Assembly: GCA_903813345.2 (NCBI GenBank)
Contig: CAIIXF020000003.1
Location: 34,397,000-34,460,999, forward strand
Reading direction: 5' to 3'
Length of the DNA stretch: 64,000 nt
Source of the DNA: Owenia fusiformis
Lineage: Eukaryota; Annelida; Polychaeta; Sabellida; Oweniidae
Shown here: piece after piece, positions 1-13,500 of the stretch
Layout of the letters: every line of letters starts with the position of its first letter
Position numbering within the stretch: position 1 is the stretch's first letter
Notes under the pieces: generated by a model
The model's input: only the letters and a program-made list of their open reading frames with translations
What the model was told of the DNA's origin: nothing
Databases searched by the model: none
Made by a program: the position numbers and the translations under genes

Positions 1-3000
1 ATCTTATTTTTATTTTCTTGATTTAAAGATTTATTATGTTTAAAAAAGAAAATGTTTGATTTTTAAGCTCAACCTTTAATTCTTATTATCAAGAACGCGC
101 ATGCAAATTCGCCAACCATGTACATTGTTTGCAGTCTGAGCAATTTAATGTAAATCATTGTATATTTTTCGATATACTGTAATACTATTCATTATTTGTA
201 AAATTGAACCGAATATAATCTAAAATTAATCAGCTTTAAATACATTATATTTCATAAAAGTTGCCTTAAAACAATACGTGCGTTTGTAAATGCTCTAAAG
301 CCCCGCTAGTATATGAACGAATCCTAAATAGAAATGAGTAAAATTCGTCCCCATTAGTGTGTACACGTTCTACACCGAGACTTCTCCTTTAAATCAAATC
401 AGTCCACTAGTATGAGTTAAGAATGGACAGAGGGACGGATGGCTTCATTCAATGGGATAATTAAGATATTTCAAAACCAGTGTCATTCTTCTATGCATAC
501 ATCACTCCAATCATTAAACAAGCTGTTTATTTTAAAACTATTCTTTACGAATCTATGATAAGTGTATAATGTTCAATCATACAAATCGCAGTCAGTGATT
601 GTTCTCCACACTCACCCCTCCCCCTTCCTGACATGAACTATTTTGTAAAACCATTGACAGTGTGGAAAGGATTTTTACACTCGAGTGTCAAGGGGGGGGG
701 GGCAGTTACAGAAATATACAAGGCGATGGTTCAAATTGGACAATTTTCAAAACTGCTCAACATGGTGAAAACTTCACGTTTTTAAAGAATGCTTGCCCGG
801 CGAGTGGTTTGCTCTGGATTGCGAGAGAACAAAAACTTTGAGATAGGATTTTTTCTAATACTATCTATACCACCCTTGGTATACGCAGCTAACGAAAATT
901 GACCGGTACGGGTCAAAAGCTGGACCGGTACGGGTTAACGGTTTTATTTGAATTTAAAACAGCCATAACTTGCTCAATATTGACTTCCTCGTGTCTAATT
1001 TGAAATATATGATGCCTCCCGATGCTTTTAAGTACTCCAATTTTTTACAGATTTTTAAACGGACCAAAACTCTCTAAATGCGCATTTAGAATGTTCGTTT
1101 CTGTGCCCCCCTGTCCATGGTCAGTAAGTAAGCTATGTGTATATATCTGTATAAAACCAGATGCAGGCATAGACATTGACAAGGCGAGGGGATTTAAATA
1201 TAAAAATAGTCTTGTTTTTGGCTCCGACTTATATATTTTGGCACTGTTTAACGAAGCCGGTTTAAGGAATGAGAGGCAGAAATAATTCCTAGAAATAAGA
1301 TGGCCTCATCGCGATAGCCGCGACCCCTTTGTCTTTATCCTTCCACAATCGGCAGATACCTGTAAGAGTGGCTCTGGCATACCAGAATGAGATGGCTTGT
1401 CTTTACCGTAATCAAGATATGGTACCTAACCGCAGTTATTTTGGTTTTATAACGGGGATATTGCTCGAGCTTGAATAACAAATAAAAGGCATGTTCTTAT
1501 TTCTGTATTCTGACCTTTGATTGTGTATTAAGTTGAGCTGCACGCCAAACGTTAAGATTGTTAAAATGCTGAAAATAAAACTTTATTCCTCTCAATTTAC
1601 ATAAAAATGAAACAGATTAGATTCGAATCTCAGTCACACCAGCACCACTGGTCAAAGGAAGTACAAATATCTATATTAATCAAATGTCTGAGAATTTGAT
1701 AACTGTCTGGGGTCCAATGTTAATTTTATTGAAGCAAACTAAGAAAAGATGAATTTTAAACGTTTAGAGGGAAAAGTCAAATATGCATTGTAACCCTAAA
1801 AATAATTCATTAAAGTGTGGTACACATTTTATAACATTTATATAAATAAAACAAATAAAGCACAACCCTAATGCCCTATAATGAATTCATATCGGCGCCA
1901 AATGGCCCTTGCAATAAAAACGCATCGAAGCAGGGAATGCTTGGAAAATTCTTCCGAGACTGACTTTTGTTATTTTAAAATTGAAATATGCCTAATTCCT
2001 ATGAACACGCGATCTTTTTCCCTGGGTTTTACTCTATTTTAGATTTACTAGAAAAATGTTTATATGATGATTGCGTTTGCTTCTCACGAGTTCATTGAAA
2101 CGTTCAGTCGTAAAACTTTAGAGATCAAAAGACTAATTAGGCACCTGATTGCGAAAGTTTGATTGCATTTCGATCACCGGGATTTTACAAACGTATTGTT
2201 TAAGTAGCGATCGTGTTCTTGGGATCTTGATAACTTCCTATTTTAAGTTTTGGGTTGAAAGCAATGAGTATGTCGGACTTTCTCAAGTCCACATAATGAA
2301 ACAATATCCCTTTATATTAGTCCAATCGGAATTTGCATAAACATACCACTTTTATATTGCAAAAAGAACTGTAATTAATAGCCTACATAAAAGCATCATG
2401 ATAAATAAAACATTAAAGCATATATAAAGCCTTTTGTTATCGCACCCATCTCACCCCCCCCCTCCTGGCTACGCCTATGGATATTTTGGCAACTTTCACG
2501 TTTACCCCGCCCCCTAATAATTCTTGCACCCCCTCTAAATATCAGACCCGTCAGGCGTTGAGGCATGGATCAGGATACCCTGACTCCCAAGCTGTGCGAC
2601 TTCTGGCAACCGCTACACCTATATTCCCGGGGAAAACGCTTTTAGAAAAATTGTCAAATATGGTCGTGTGTGGGCAAACACGGAGGAGGAGGAGAGGGGT
2701 GCGTGCATTGTGTGCGACCCTTCATCAGTTGTGTACCTTATTTTTTGTATGAATTTCTTCCGAATAGTTATGCTAGAGGGGTTCTGATATTTATTTCTGT
2801 TTTCAAATGAAATAATTTCACCCTTGCCCGACTGACTTGTAGATAATGCACGAATCAAATAGCATGGAGATCAGATAATCAGATTGATTCGTATTTTCGC
2901 AATCAGATGAATTAACTTATTGTTTTCTCTGATTAAAAGGCGGTTTGAAGCTACTTTTACAGGATTTGTAAATTCGCAATCAGACTAGCTTATTTTAATA

Positions 3001-3162
3001 TTTAGTCAGTGCAAGAGGAGGGGACTATAATGTAGAAAATTGTTTTGGTTTCGACTCTAACTGAATAATTTATCACAATTGTTAAATAAGCAAACAGAAA
3101 CAGGTTTAAAAATGAGAATAGAGGCAAAAAAGTCTATACATAAAATGTAATCAAAACCCGGG
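1..3162. other. AT-rich intergenic sequence, no gene recognised
   Basis: Short open frames occur here but none shows a domain, a secretion signal or credible splice sites. Visible features are a short tandem duplication of a GACCGGTACGGGT block near 900-940, G and C homopolymer runs near 697 and 2455, and a lone copy of a short-element end (TGGCTACGCCTATG, 2466-2479) that matches the right end of the element at 5556-5780. I see nothing else supportable. Confidence 0.6.
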
Positions 3163-3840
3163 AATTAAAAGCAATTTTAGACTGTTAGATGATCTCTTCT
3201 GTAATCAAGGTGATGTTGGTACACTTCCGCCGTTAGAAAAACAAAGACTAAGACAAAGACTATATAGCAATAATAATTAATCCTTTTGTAATCATTAAAT
3301 GTTAGATTCTTATTATTTTGTTGGACAATGTTCAGACTTCTGACCAAGATTAAATCATTTATGTTTGTATTTAAAAATAGTATTTCAATCAGACAGACGT
3401 TCTAATGAGTTAGAAAAATAAATTTGTCCATTTCCTCTCAATAAGTTTTCAAAGGTAATCAAGTCGATTTGTTTGAGTGTTTAGCATTGTTTTTCATAAC
3501 TTGACGCTTCCATGAACAGAATGACTTTGAAATGAGTTTTTATAATTTTAGCTTTTATACGGACATGCTTATTGTATATTTCTATATGAACGTTGTAGTT
3601 ATGTGATGTAACATCGCCCCCCCCCCAATTACAGGTATACAAATTTTGGTCGGAATGCATTAACTTGCAATTAAAAGCAATTTTAGACTGTTAGATGATC
3701 TCTTATGTAATCTAGGTGATGTTGGTACACTTCCGCATTTAAGAAAACAAAGACTAAAACAAAGAGAACTAAGCAATTAATCCTTTTGTTATCATTAAAT
3801 GTTAGATTCTCATTTTTTATTGGACAATATTAAGACTTCT
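3163..3840. repeat. Pair of direct repeats of about 180 bp
   Basis: Two copies of one sequence (3163-3345 and 3669-3840) lie about 500 bp apart in the same orientation. Both carry a short open frame of about 35 codons ending in a stop, but the codon differences I compared change the amino acid, so there is no sign of selection on a protein. Best read as a local duplication or two copies of a dispersed repeat. Confidence 0.75.
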
Positions 3841-4122
3841 GTCTCCGATTGTTATGCAGGTATGTGTATAAAATCATGTGAACAACATTATCGTGGAAAC
3901 TCCCATATTCATTCTCATAATGTCTTACAGCTATTTCGCAAATGACATAATCCTAAACAACATATGGAAATAATAGTGCAGAACTGAGCGAAAAGAAAGG
4001 TGGAACAAATCAGATTAAGATATTTTATTTTTGAAATGCACAGAGGGCAACAGTTGAAGAACAAAAGTTAAAGGCGTTGTGAAATAGATCGTGCTTTTAT
4101 ATGATCCCCTTCTATAGTACCC

Positions 4123-4470
4123 TACCCTTTGCATTCGTTCGACTTCACTTCTCTAATGAGAGTTTCGTCTTCTCGTAGTTTATAATTAGACTCTGCACGC
4201 AGCGTAATAGTTCCCCTATTATCCATGTTCATGTTCTCATTTGATTTTTCATCAGTTATGACTTGGTAATATTTGTTCCGATTTTCATTACGGCGCCCGG
4301 CCGATTGAGTATTTTGTTCAGAATTGAATACAATTTTGAACAAAATACTCAACGGCCGGGCGCCGGTGCTGAAAATCTGAGCAAATGTGACCACGGCATT
4401 ATAAAAGCATACTCTTTAATACACGAACAGATTCAAAATGAGACTTTATCTATCAGAGAAATAAAAATGG
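4123..4470. repeat. Foldback element with GC-rich inner arms
   Basis: A long imperfect inverted repeat. The inner arms (4292-4320 and 4337-4364) are nearly perfect complements and contain the GC-rich block GGCGCCCGGCCGATTGAG; outer arms are more diverged. Because the arms mirror each other, both strands carry similar short open frames, which should not be called genes. A partial copy of the left outer arm recurs at 5243-5320, and a related GC-rich foldback lies at 47519-47725. Confidence 0.75.
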
Positions 4471-5242
4471 AAAATTTGTATTCTGAAAATATTAACTGAT
4501 GCATTGGTTAGTATTAAATATTAAGTTTTACAGTCGGAAACCTCAAGGGGCGGGAAATTTGATTAAACAAAACGCCGGATTAATATGTGGACAACTTGCA
4601 AATGAAATGTAAGTAACATGACAGAACGAGTATGTACGCCCAATAAATACTTTTATAGTTTTAATGTGCATTCAAAGGACCCCGTTTGTAAAATTGATAG
4701 AAATGAATAGTTTTATTACCGGAAAAAACTGAGAAATATCTACCCGATTCGCCAGAATAGTCATCATCATATCAGTGCGAAAAATTAGCTATATTTATTT
4801 TCTATGCGATATACACCTGATATTGATAGCCTTCCACGATCATGGTCCGTTGACATCATCAACCTTGTGATTTGCCATAAGTGATTAACCAACATTTTAA
4901 AACAATTTAAAGTCGGGGTTGACGTTTCTTGACTTTTCACACTGACATCCAAACAAAACATAATTTGAAAATAAAAGGCATAAAATGGCCATTAAAAGTA
5001 CATTTTTGAACAAAAGTATCAACTTATATTACACTGCACGCAAATACAAAGTGAAAAGAACGTCTTCCCGGAGATTGAAATACGGATCGGTAAGTCAACA
5101 AATCTAACTGTTAAATAAACATGCTTAGCCTATGTCTGCGATTGTTTGTCTGAGTGGCCAGATGTTATCCGTTTCGGATAATAAATTTCTGAGAATACTA
5201 CTGATATCTAGAATACATCTTCCGTGATATTTTTCATAAAAC

Positions 5243-5320
5243 TACCCTTTGCATTCGTTTGACTTCACTAAAAGAGAGCTTCGTCTTAGTGTAGTTTAAC
5301 TAGACTCTGCACGCAGGGTA
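5243..5320. repeat. Partial copy of the left arm of the 4.1 kb foldback
   Basis: This stretch resembles 4123-4206 in the same orientation, including the shared ends ACCCTTTGCATTCGTT and GACTCTGCACGCAG, with small gaps between. It shows that the foldback arm exists as a separate repeat. Confidence 0.7.
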
Positions 5321-5555
5321 TCGTAAAACAGGCATCTTAGCTGCAATTTTGAATAATAGCGTAATTCATAGCACAATATAAATTAACCCGCCTCTGTTTA
5401 ATTCAAATATGCATTACCCTTAAGAATCATATACTTAGACACCTTTTCATTCTTGATTCGAATTTTTATCTTGTCTTCATCTAAATTTGTGGATTAATAA
5501 CAGTTTTTAGTATACAAATTGAACATACAAAATGTAGCGTATTGATTACACGTTA

Positions 5556-5780
5556 CAGTGGCGTAGCCAGCTTTCAGTCGGGGGAGGGGGGGGGGGTGTA
5601 CGATTGTGGCATAAAAAATGTTTTTGAAGATTTGTTTTGAATTTTACAAAAATTGGTGCAACTTCAAATAAAAAGCATTTTAAGACTTTTTTCTTCTATC
5701 TAATGGTTCTATTTTCATTGGTTATGGAGGGGGGGGGGGGGTGCGATCGCACACATCGCATCCCCCTGGCTACGCCTATG
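5556..5780. mobile_element. Short nonautonomous element (MITE-like)
   Basis: The ends are inverted copies: CAGTGGCGTAGCCAG at 5556-5570 and its near complement at 5766-5780. The interior contains long G runs. There is no coding capacity. A lone end of the same type lies at 2466-2479. The superfamily cannot be fixed because no clear target duplication is visible. Confidence 0.7.
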
Positions 5781-6456
5781 CGCTATATTAATATAACAAG
5801 GTTATCATATCATGCCAATAGTTATATGGTTAACTAATATTAACACAAAATAATAATACACGATAATTAAAAAAATAAACCTCGGTATTCGGGCCTAAAA
5901 TCCAAGGATACGTGTACCATTACTTAAGTGTAAGCTGCAATACCATATCGAATACCTGTACCATTACTCAATAATAACCACTAGTAAGACCATAATAACA
6001 AGCTTAATAACTAGCTTATCGCAAATTATTCCATACGATTTTGTCTTGTGTACTAATCCACATGATACATCATAATTAAATTGCTTTTTTAAAGCGGATA
6101 TTTCATACCATAACCCCAAAAATATTATAAAATGCGTTGTATTTGTATTTTACTTCACACAGACATATTTGTGTACGTGAAATAATTATATTACTTGAAT
6201 TTTTTATTCCCCATTATAAAGTAAACCTATGGCAATTATACATACCTTCTCACAGCTATGAGCGAGGTGATAAAACTGGTCGAGTGAACTCGTTTGAGTT
6301 ATCTATTTGCTGTAAAAATATCAGAGAATGTGTGTTTATAGCGTTGCTTTGGTTTGGTAAATCAATGAAGTATGATATACACGGATGAGTAAATATAGAT
6401 TATTTAAACAAAAGTGCAGAATTCTTCCATTGAAAAGTACAGAGGCGGGTACTCAC

Positions 6457-6858
6457 GAAACATTACATGTGCTTGACTGCATCCACATAGATCGACTAGC
6501 CACAGTGTGTGATGTCAATACCTAGGTATGGGATGTGTGTTACCGACTTAAGGTTTTCCCCTAGCATGGTGTAATTGTGAATGATAGGGGATTTACCTTT
6601 GTGAATATTTAGCACATAGCATTTTGATGGATGGAATTTCATTTGCCATGTTGATGCCCAGGAGACCAGTTTATCTATATTCTCCTGTAGTGTTAATGCA
6701 TCTTGCTTGCTTTCGACTGTCATGAATAAAAGGCTGTCGTCAGCAAATAGTTTAAGACTGGCTGAGGATGATAGGTTGTTGCCCATATCATTGATATAAA
6801 CAAGGACACAGAGTGGTCCAAGAACTGTTCCTTGAGGAACTCCTGATTTTTGTATCAT
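6457..6858 (-). pseudogene. LINE reverse transcriptase fragment
   Basis: The minus strand (6496-6858) encodes about 120 residues with core motifs of non-LTR reverse transcriptases: a SGVPQGTVLGP block, a YIND motif, and the catalytic FADD box followed by the thumb-proximal helices, ending in YLGIDITHCG. It starts and stops inside the domain, so it is a truncated dead copy. Its 3' part (about 6457-6520) has a second diverged copy at 27905-27965. Confidence 0.88.
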
Positions 6859-7427
6859 ACATTTAACTAATTACCTCATTACTACACACCAATCTTACAA
6901 AAGGAGCACACAGCAATTTACACGAAATTTAACAAAACAACCATTGTTTTGAATTTTGAAATTTATTCTGTCATTTAACATTTTTATTTTTCCTCTGATC
7001 GCAAGTTTGCAGATGCTGCTTTCCATAATAACGACATTCATTAATCATGTTTGCTTCGTTGTTTAAACTTAATTTAGTCTATCTGCAAAAATGATGTTTA
7101 GCATTGGCAGTCCTGACCAAGACCAAGTGACCGTCCTCTCATGCCTGAATGAATCAGACTCCCAACATTTGCACACTATCCATGGTATCGTATCATATGG
7201 TTTCGCCTATACTTTATATTAAAGAAGAACCAAATATGACAACATTTTATACATTGCTTCATATGGGTATGTAAAAAAGTCATTGTAAATTCTACATGTT
7301 TGACTAGCTTTGTATAATTTTCAATAATTATACTTACTTAATTATTCAAAACAAAAACCACATTAATATACGTAACCACAAGCGCTTTTGAAAATGATCA
7401 ACTTAATCATAAACTTTCTGTAAAATG

Positions 7428-7461
7428 TATAAATTAAGCGTTTTGATCTAACGAGTCAGAT
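7428..7461 (+). promoter_or_regulatory. Candidate TATA box and initiator of the TSP1-S1-sulfatase gene
   Basis: TATAAATT at 7428-7435 is followed 30 bases later by TCAGAT (7456-7461), an initiator-like motif. The start codon is at 7488, giving a 5' leader of about 30 bases. The spacing fits a focused RNA polymerase II promoter. Inferred from motif spacing only; AT-rich sequence yields such motifs by chance. Confidence 0.45.
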
Positions 7462-7487
7462 GTGGATTTAGCTTTAGAGTGCTGAAC

Positions 7488-7578
7488 ATGGCTCGCCTCA
7501 TCTTACTGCTTTTGATGATCTCGTGTATAATGATGAGCTCAGGAGCTAAACTCAAGAAAAACAGGAAAAGCAAGATGA
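7488..7578 (+). CDS. Exon 1: signal peptide
   Basis: Starts at ATG 7488 in the context AACATGG. Encodes [19 protein letters not shown] and a short basic stretch ([11 protein letters not shown]). The hydrophobic run and small residues before Ala fit a cleavable signal peptide of about 20 residues. Ends at a strong donor (GTAAGT, 7579) in phase 1, matching the acceptor phase of the first TSP1 exon 8.9 kb downstream. Confidence 0.82.
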
Positions 7579-10500
7579 GTAAGTTAATTATAATTAACGG
7601 TTATTCTTCTTTGAAGATGATGTCAATGATGAAAAATATATATCTGATCCAATTCCCTAACATATGGCTGCTTAATTGCATTGCTTTCTAATATTATGAG
7701 ATTTCAAAACAGAATGAAACGTTACTATGACGTGCACGGTTACTATGACGTGCACGGACCTGAGGACAATTCGGGAAATGAGGGGTAATCTCAGCTTATA
7801 TTTAATTAAGCATTAATTTCTGCTTTATTAGAAAAGCTAACTATGTGTTTTATATATCATTTTGAAATATTTTTTATTCGCATTTTGGTGAAATTATTTT
7901 TCCTTGAAAAGTTTGATGGGATCTACCATATTAAAGTTAAATATACCCCGACATCGTCAAATACGCTGTAAGACGTAACACTCTACGCTTACACGGCTCG
8001 TTGAAATTGGGATAACTTTTGAAATAATGATCAGAATCCCACTTAAATTTCACATTTTATTCAATGGAACATGTGCATTTATGACGTCACAATTGCGTAA
8101 CGGTTTCAATCCAAATTGTCTTAATGAACGCTTTTAAAATTTTCAAAATTGTGTAAGGCTTTTAAGGCGAATGGGACGAGCAATTCGTTTACCTTAATTT
8201 AAGACTGATTTGAAAAAATTAACTGCACAATATTGTCACGGCGAAATTTACAAAACAATAACCGGTTTGCTTACTTCGCATATAATATTCGAATAGGAGC
8301 TGATTTTCGAGACTTGAAAAAAAATGTGACGCATTGATTTTTTACCATAAATTCCATACATCTCAATTTTTACTAACGCCCCGAGTTGATTTCTTGAACG
8401 TTTTTCAAAATTCAAAAACATTTTAGAAATATTGTCCTCGAGATCTTGCTACCCTGTGAATTTTATCATGATGAGATAAGGATAGAGTATTTTCCTTTTG
8501 GGTTGACTAAAATGTGACACTCGTCGTTTTTTGACGTTATAGGGTTATTTGCGCCCTATAACGCTCGCATTGTTTTGTTTTGGTATTTTGACGTCGCCAT
8601 AATGTTACGCTTATTGTCCCCAGTTTCGCGCGACGTGTATACATAATAAGTGCCTACGGTAGGTATAAGCATGAATAAGGAATTATTTATCTTCTAATAA
8701 CAGACAAAGATGTTTCTAAACATATATTGGGGATACAATACTCGGATTCGTGATTATTCATTGGTCCTTAAGACGTAAAAATAGTTGGGACTACAGAGTC
8801 TATACGTTCTTAGAGGCATCAGGCCAAGGGAATATAACTCAAATGGAAAACTTAAATGCTAAAGCTATTTTAGAAGAGGTCAAGCTTTATCAACAATCTC
8901 AAGATCCCTTTCTAAAAAACATTTGGAATGACAAAAACAATGAAGTGAACGGTAATAAATTAAGAACTTTCAGGCAATTTAAGTATGGAGTAGTAGCAGA
9001 AAGTTATGTAACTTGTTTCATCCCAAGACACCATCGAAGTGCATTGGCTAAACTGAGAACTGGGACGCTACAACTCCGTATAGAAACTGGTAGATATGAT
9101 GGTACTCCTCTGGACCAGAGAACTTGCAAACTCTGTGATTTGGATGAAGTTGAAAATGAAATTCATTTTCTGATAAAATGTCCACACTATAAGCTCCTAA
9201 GGAATACCTTCTATAGAGAGATTGTGCAAGAGCAATTGCCATATATAGACTTGAATAATGCAAATTCACTTTTGACATTTATTAGCCTAATGCTTGCCAA
9301 GAAGATTCAAAAACCTCTAGCAGCTCTTATTCATAATATGTATTCAAAAAGGCAATTTGACTATGGCAGATTATAGGAGTTACATTTGTGAAGTCCAGAC
9401 TTGGTTAAAACTGATACTTTTTAGAATTAAAGATATAACTGGGCAGCAGGTGTGTGTCCCCAATCTGTTATAGTCATTTTCCAGCACTTGGCTGCAAAAT
9501 TTATTGTATCAGTACAGTTTATTTATGTTTGCATGCATATTCATTTATTGTGATAATGGCCATTAATAGAAAATATTTGTCAAAGCATTTAAAGATGGCA
9601 GCACTTGAATACTACTCTATCTAAGAGTGCTCTATTAAGTCAACTTACTCTAGTCAATATTCAATTACAATTAGATATACATTTAATGGTGTCTCCTAAG
9701 CTGATGCCGGTGTAACAGATTTAAGTGTCCCCCGGTGGTCAGTGTCCATGGAGGACATTGAAAACCAGGTTTTATTTCCTATATTAACAAGGGTAAAATG
9801 GGGAGACAGTTATAACTGGGGAGACTCTCAGATCTGTCACACCAGTAACAGATTGTAATGTCCCCCGTTGATAGGATTTAATACTTGTAGTTACTAGGAT
9901 CCAAGTTATAGTGTAGTCGAAATCGGATATCGGCATCTCTCCCACTGTGGCGTAATGGTATAAACGTTGGCATAATGTGTATTGATTAATTGTGTTTGTA
10001 TTTATTAGGCTCCAGGTTCGAATCCTGCATTGATATATCATGTGTAAATATATTAACCGTCTGCACCGTTTATATTGTATTGTATCGCACTACGTGACCA
10101 CATTTAAAAATGATACAGGGTACGGTTAAGTTGCAAATGGAGCGGGTATTCTCTATCTTTGTCCATTGGGCTTTTCTGGTAATAATACGTTAAAAACTGC
10201 TCGATGAATCTATACAATGTATAGTAGAACACTTAGAATATGTGTAAAATCTAGTATACATTCAGAACTATGGAAATAAACAAACGTCCTCCATTTGCAA
10301 CTTCGCTGTAGCCTGTATTTCTTTTAAAGGAATACAGGATACAGTATGGGGGTATAGTAGTGTGTGTATGTTATATAGTCTCAATAGATTGTAATATTCT
10401 ATATTGTAGCCTATTATTATTGGTGCCCATTTTTTTCATTTTCAAAGGATACCACCAGTTTTTTTTATTTATTCCTCCTTACCACTTTTCTCCTACTTCT

Positions 10501-13500
10501 AGCTAGGTCTGAGATAACTCTTATATGCTTCTACTAAGGACCTGAGCTGCACTTGGCAGGGAAGGAATTTTTATCTAGGTCAAGGTCAAAGGCCAAATCT
10601 AGGTCAAATCAGAGTTTTTTTTAAGTTTCTCAGATTTCGTCTTCATATTTCATGATTATTTATTACAATGAATTTAAATGTAACTAGATAAGCATTCCCT
10701 ACAAATTGCTTACTATATATTTGCGTTAAATTTTTACCGTTTTTGAGATAATTGACGTAAAAAAAATTGGTCATTTTGCTTCAAATTGACCAATTTATTT
10801 TTTAAAAATCATCTACAAGTCCCCGGGAACTCAAATCTGACCTTTCTTTTGACCTTCTGGGTTCAAATTTAGGTTTATTTAATCACAAGAAGACCCACTG
10901 ATGTCTAAGAAAGGCAAAGGATAAGTATCGATATGGTGAACTGAATTCAACAATGTTTTTCTTTTAAACCATTTATAGGAAACATTTTGTAAAAAACACG
11001 GTCCTTTATGTAATGTTGACTGATTGGCAACAATTTAATGCAAAAATAATGTATATATATATTTTATATAACTGTTTTTGTTAACATTTTTTTATGTAAT
11101 TGTTTTTTGTTCTTTTTTACGAATTTTTGAGAATGAAATAAAATGTCTTTCCGCACCTTGTTGGAACAAAATAGCATAAACAACATTTTCTTAGACCTCT
11201 CAATATTATAGTTATACAAAGACAATTTTGGTTGATTTAACAAAAAGTATCCAAAAACTTAAACAAAACCCCTAAAATAGATAAAAATTAAGATAAACCT
11301 TTCATTTCATTAACAAGATACTTATTTAAAATCAACCAAACTTTCCTTTGTACAATTGCAATATTGAGAGACCTAATAGTCCAGTAAAACTGTGGCAAAA
11401 ATTGACAAATGAAGGAAAAAATTGCAAAAGATTAAAAGACATATCAAAAATCTAGAAAAATCTAAGTAGTGGAAAACTTCGAAAATCACCATTTATACCC
11501 CCTGGGTTACGAGGGGGTACTATGATAAACCTTAATTATTCCTGTTATGTACCCCAGATCACATTCAAATTTTCAGGGATCATGCAGCTCTATATAGTCA
11601 GTTACCATGGCAAGTTTGATATTGATTGGTGAAATGATTACCATAGCAACACAATTTGATTACACAAAAGCTGTAAATATTTTGGATAAATCCAAAGCTT
11701 CCTTAAAAATAAAAGCAAATGTCTGCTTATCTTTTTAAGTTATTCCAAATGAACACAAATTTGACCTTTAAAACAAATTTAGGGAGTTTTCAATAAGATA
11801 ACATGATCAAAATGATGAACTCGTGGATGACTATGACTCTGGACTCTATTGATATTTGGTCGGTGACTACTGCTCAATCTACTAAAAAGTGGGTGTGGTA
11901 CTTTTGGTTACATTTTCTAACAATTTCAATTTGACAGTATCAATCACAGTCATATTTATAGGGGTCATGAATACAGATATTACAATTTGATATGGTAAAT
12001 CTGAACATGATTGGTCAAGTGGTTGCCATAGTAACACAACATAATTAATGCAAATAGTGGCTAGAGATCATTTCAAATAATCCTTATATCTTAACAGGTT
12101 GTTCCAATTATATTCACCTTTTAAGAGTAATTTTGTGTATGATTCTAACAAAATTAAGTTTGGATAATATTGATACATGGTTGTTATGGCAACTTAACTG
12201 ATAATGATGTTTGTTTTGACACATGCTTTGCTACTGTAGTATCTTCTTAGTACAAAATACGGCAGGCCATGTCTCTAACTCTCTGTCTGTCTGGATATCT
12301 CCTTCTAGACCCTTCAACCTTGAGTCATCATGCTTGATCAATATTCTTAGTGGATCAATGAGTATCCTATTAAGGTCATAGGTCAATATCAATTTCTAGG
12401 TGTTAAAGTATTTTGGGGCCTTGTTGACCCACTTGTATGGGTAGTGATTGCTAGTATAAGTAATGGAATTATGTTCAATTTGAATTGTTTTCACAATTCA
12501 AGTTTAAATGTACTTGTTAAAACATATTTATATCTACTTCCATTGTGTCTCAATCTTTCTGATATAAAGTTGTTTGTAAGAGGATGTATTCATCTCAGAC
12601 TTTGGAGGCTGAGGCTGTACCCATCTTGAGACTCTTGAGACTGTACCATCTCAGATTCTGAAGGATGTATTCATCTTAAACTCTGGAGGCTGTACCATCT
12701 TAGATTCTGGAGGATGTATTCATCTTAGACTCTGGAGGATGTACCATCTTAGATTCTGGAGGATGTACCATCTTATATTCTGGAGGATGTATTCATCTTA
12801 GACTCTGGAGGCTGTACTATCTTAGATTCTGGAAAATGTATTTATCTTAGACTCTGGAGGCTGTACTATCTTAAATTCTGGAGGAAGTATTCATCTCAGA
12901 CTTTGGAGGCTGAGGCTGTACCTATCTTGAGACTCTTGAGACTGTACTATCTTAGATTCTGAAGGATGTATTCATCTTAAACTCTGGAGGCTGTACCATC
13001 TCAGATTCTGAAGGATGTATTCATCTTAAACTCTGGAGGCTGTACCATCTTAGATTCTGGAGGATGTATTCATCTAACCCTACTATCACACCAAACTAGT
13101 TCCCACTACGTTCTCGAAAACGGGCTTCAACTGTGTACGAACGGACTGGACCTACTAAGGACCGTTTGGGATCTATTTACAAACTTCATCGAACGTACTC
13201 GAACGGGTAGGTCCTTTAGAACTTAGACACTGCTCAAAATGTTCTCGTGGTCGTCACGTTGTACAATTAGAGCGAGTGACAACGTACTAACGACGAGCTG
13301 GACGTTCTACGAACGGAACCGTCGTACTTCAATCCTACTAGGGACGTTTTAACAACGAGTTGAACTGTCTAAGGACGTGTTGAGAACGAGGTAGAACTAA
13401 TTGCAAACGGATTTAAACTGATAAAGAACGTATTTAACACTGCTTATTAACGAGTTAACAAAAATATAGCTATCACACCAAACAAGTTGCCACTGCGTTC

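Noticed and set aside
3163-3840. Duplicated short frame as a pair of terminal exons
   Set aside because: Codon differences between the copies are nonsynonymous in the cases compared, and no convincing polypyrimidine tract and acceptor lead into either.
4122-4499. Two similar open frames on opposite strands
   Set aside because: The similarity is caused by the inverted arms of one foldback, not by two genes.
7460-7471. Upstream open frame of three codons before the signal-peptide ATG
   Set aside because: It would start only two bases after the predicted transcription start, too close to be used by scanning ribosomes.
9945-10030. Functional tRNA gene
   Set aside because: A and B boxes and a partial T arm exist, but no acceptor stem or plausible anticodon arm forms.
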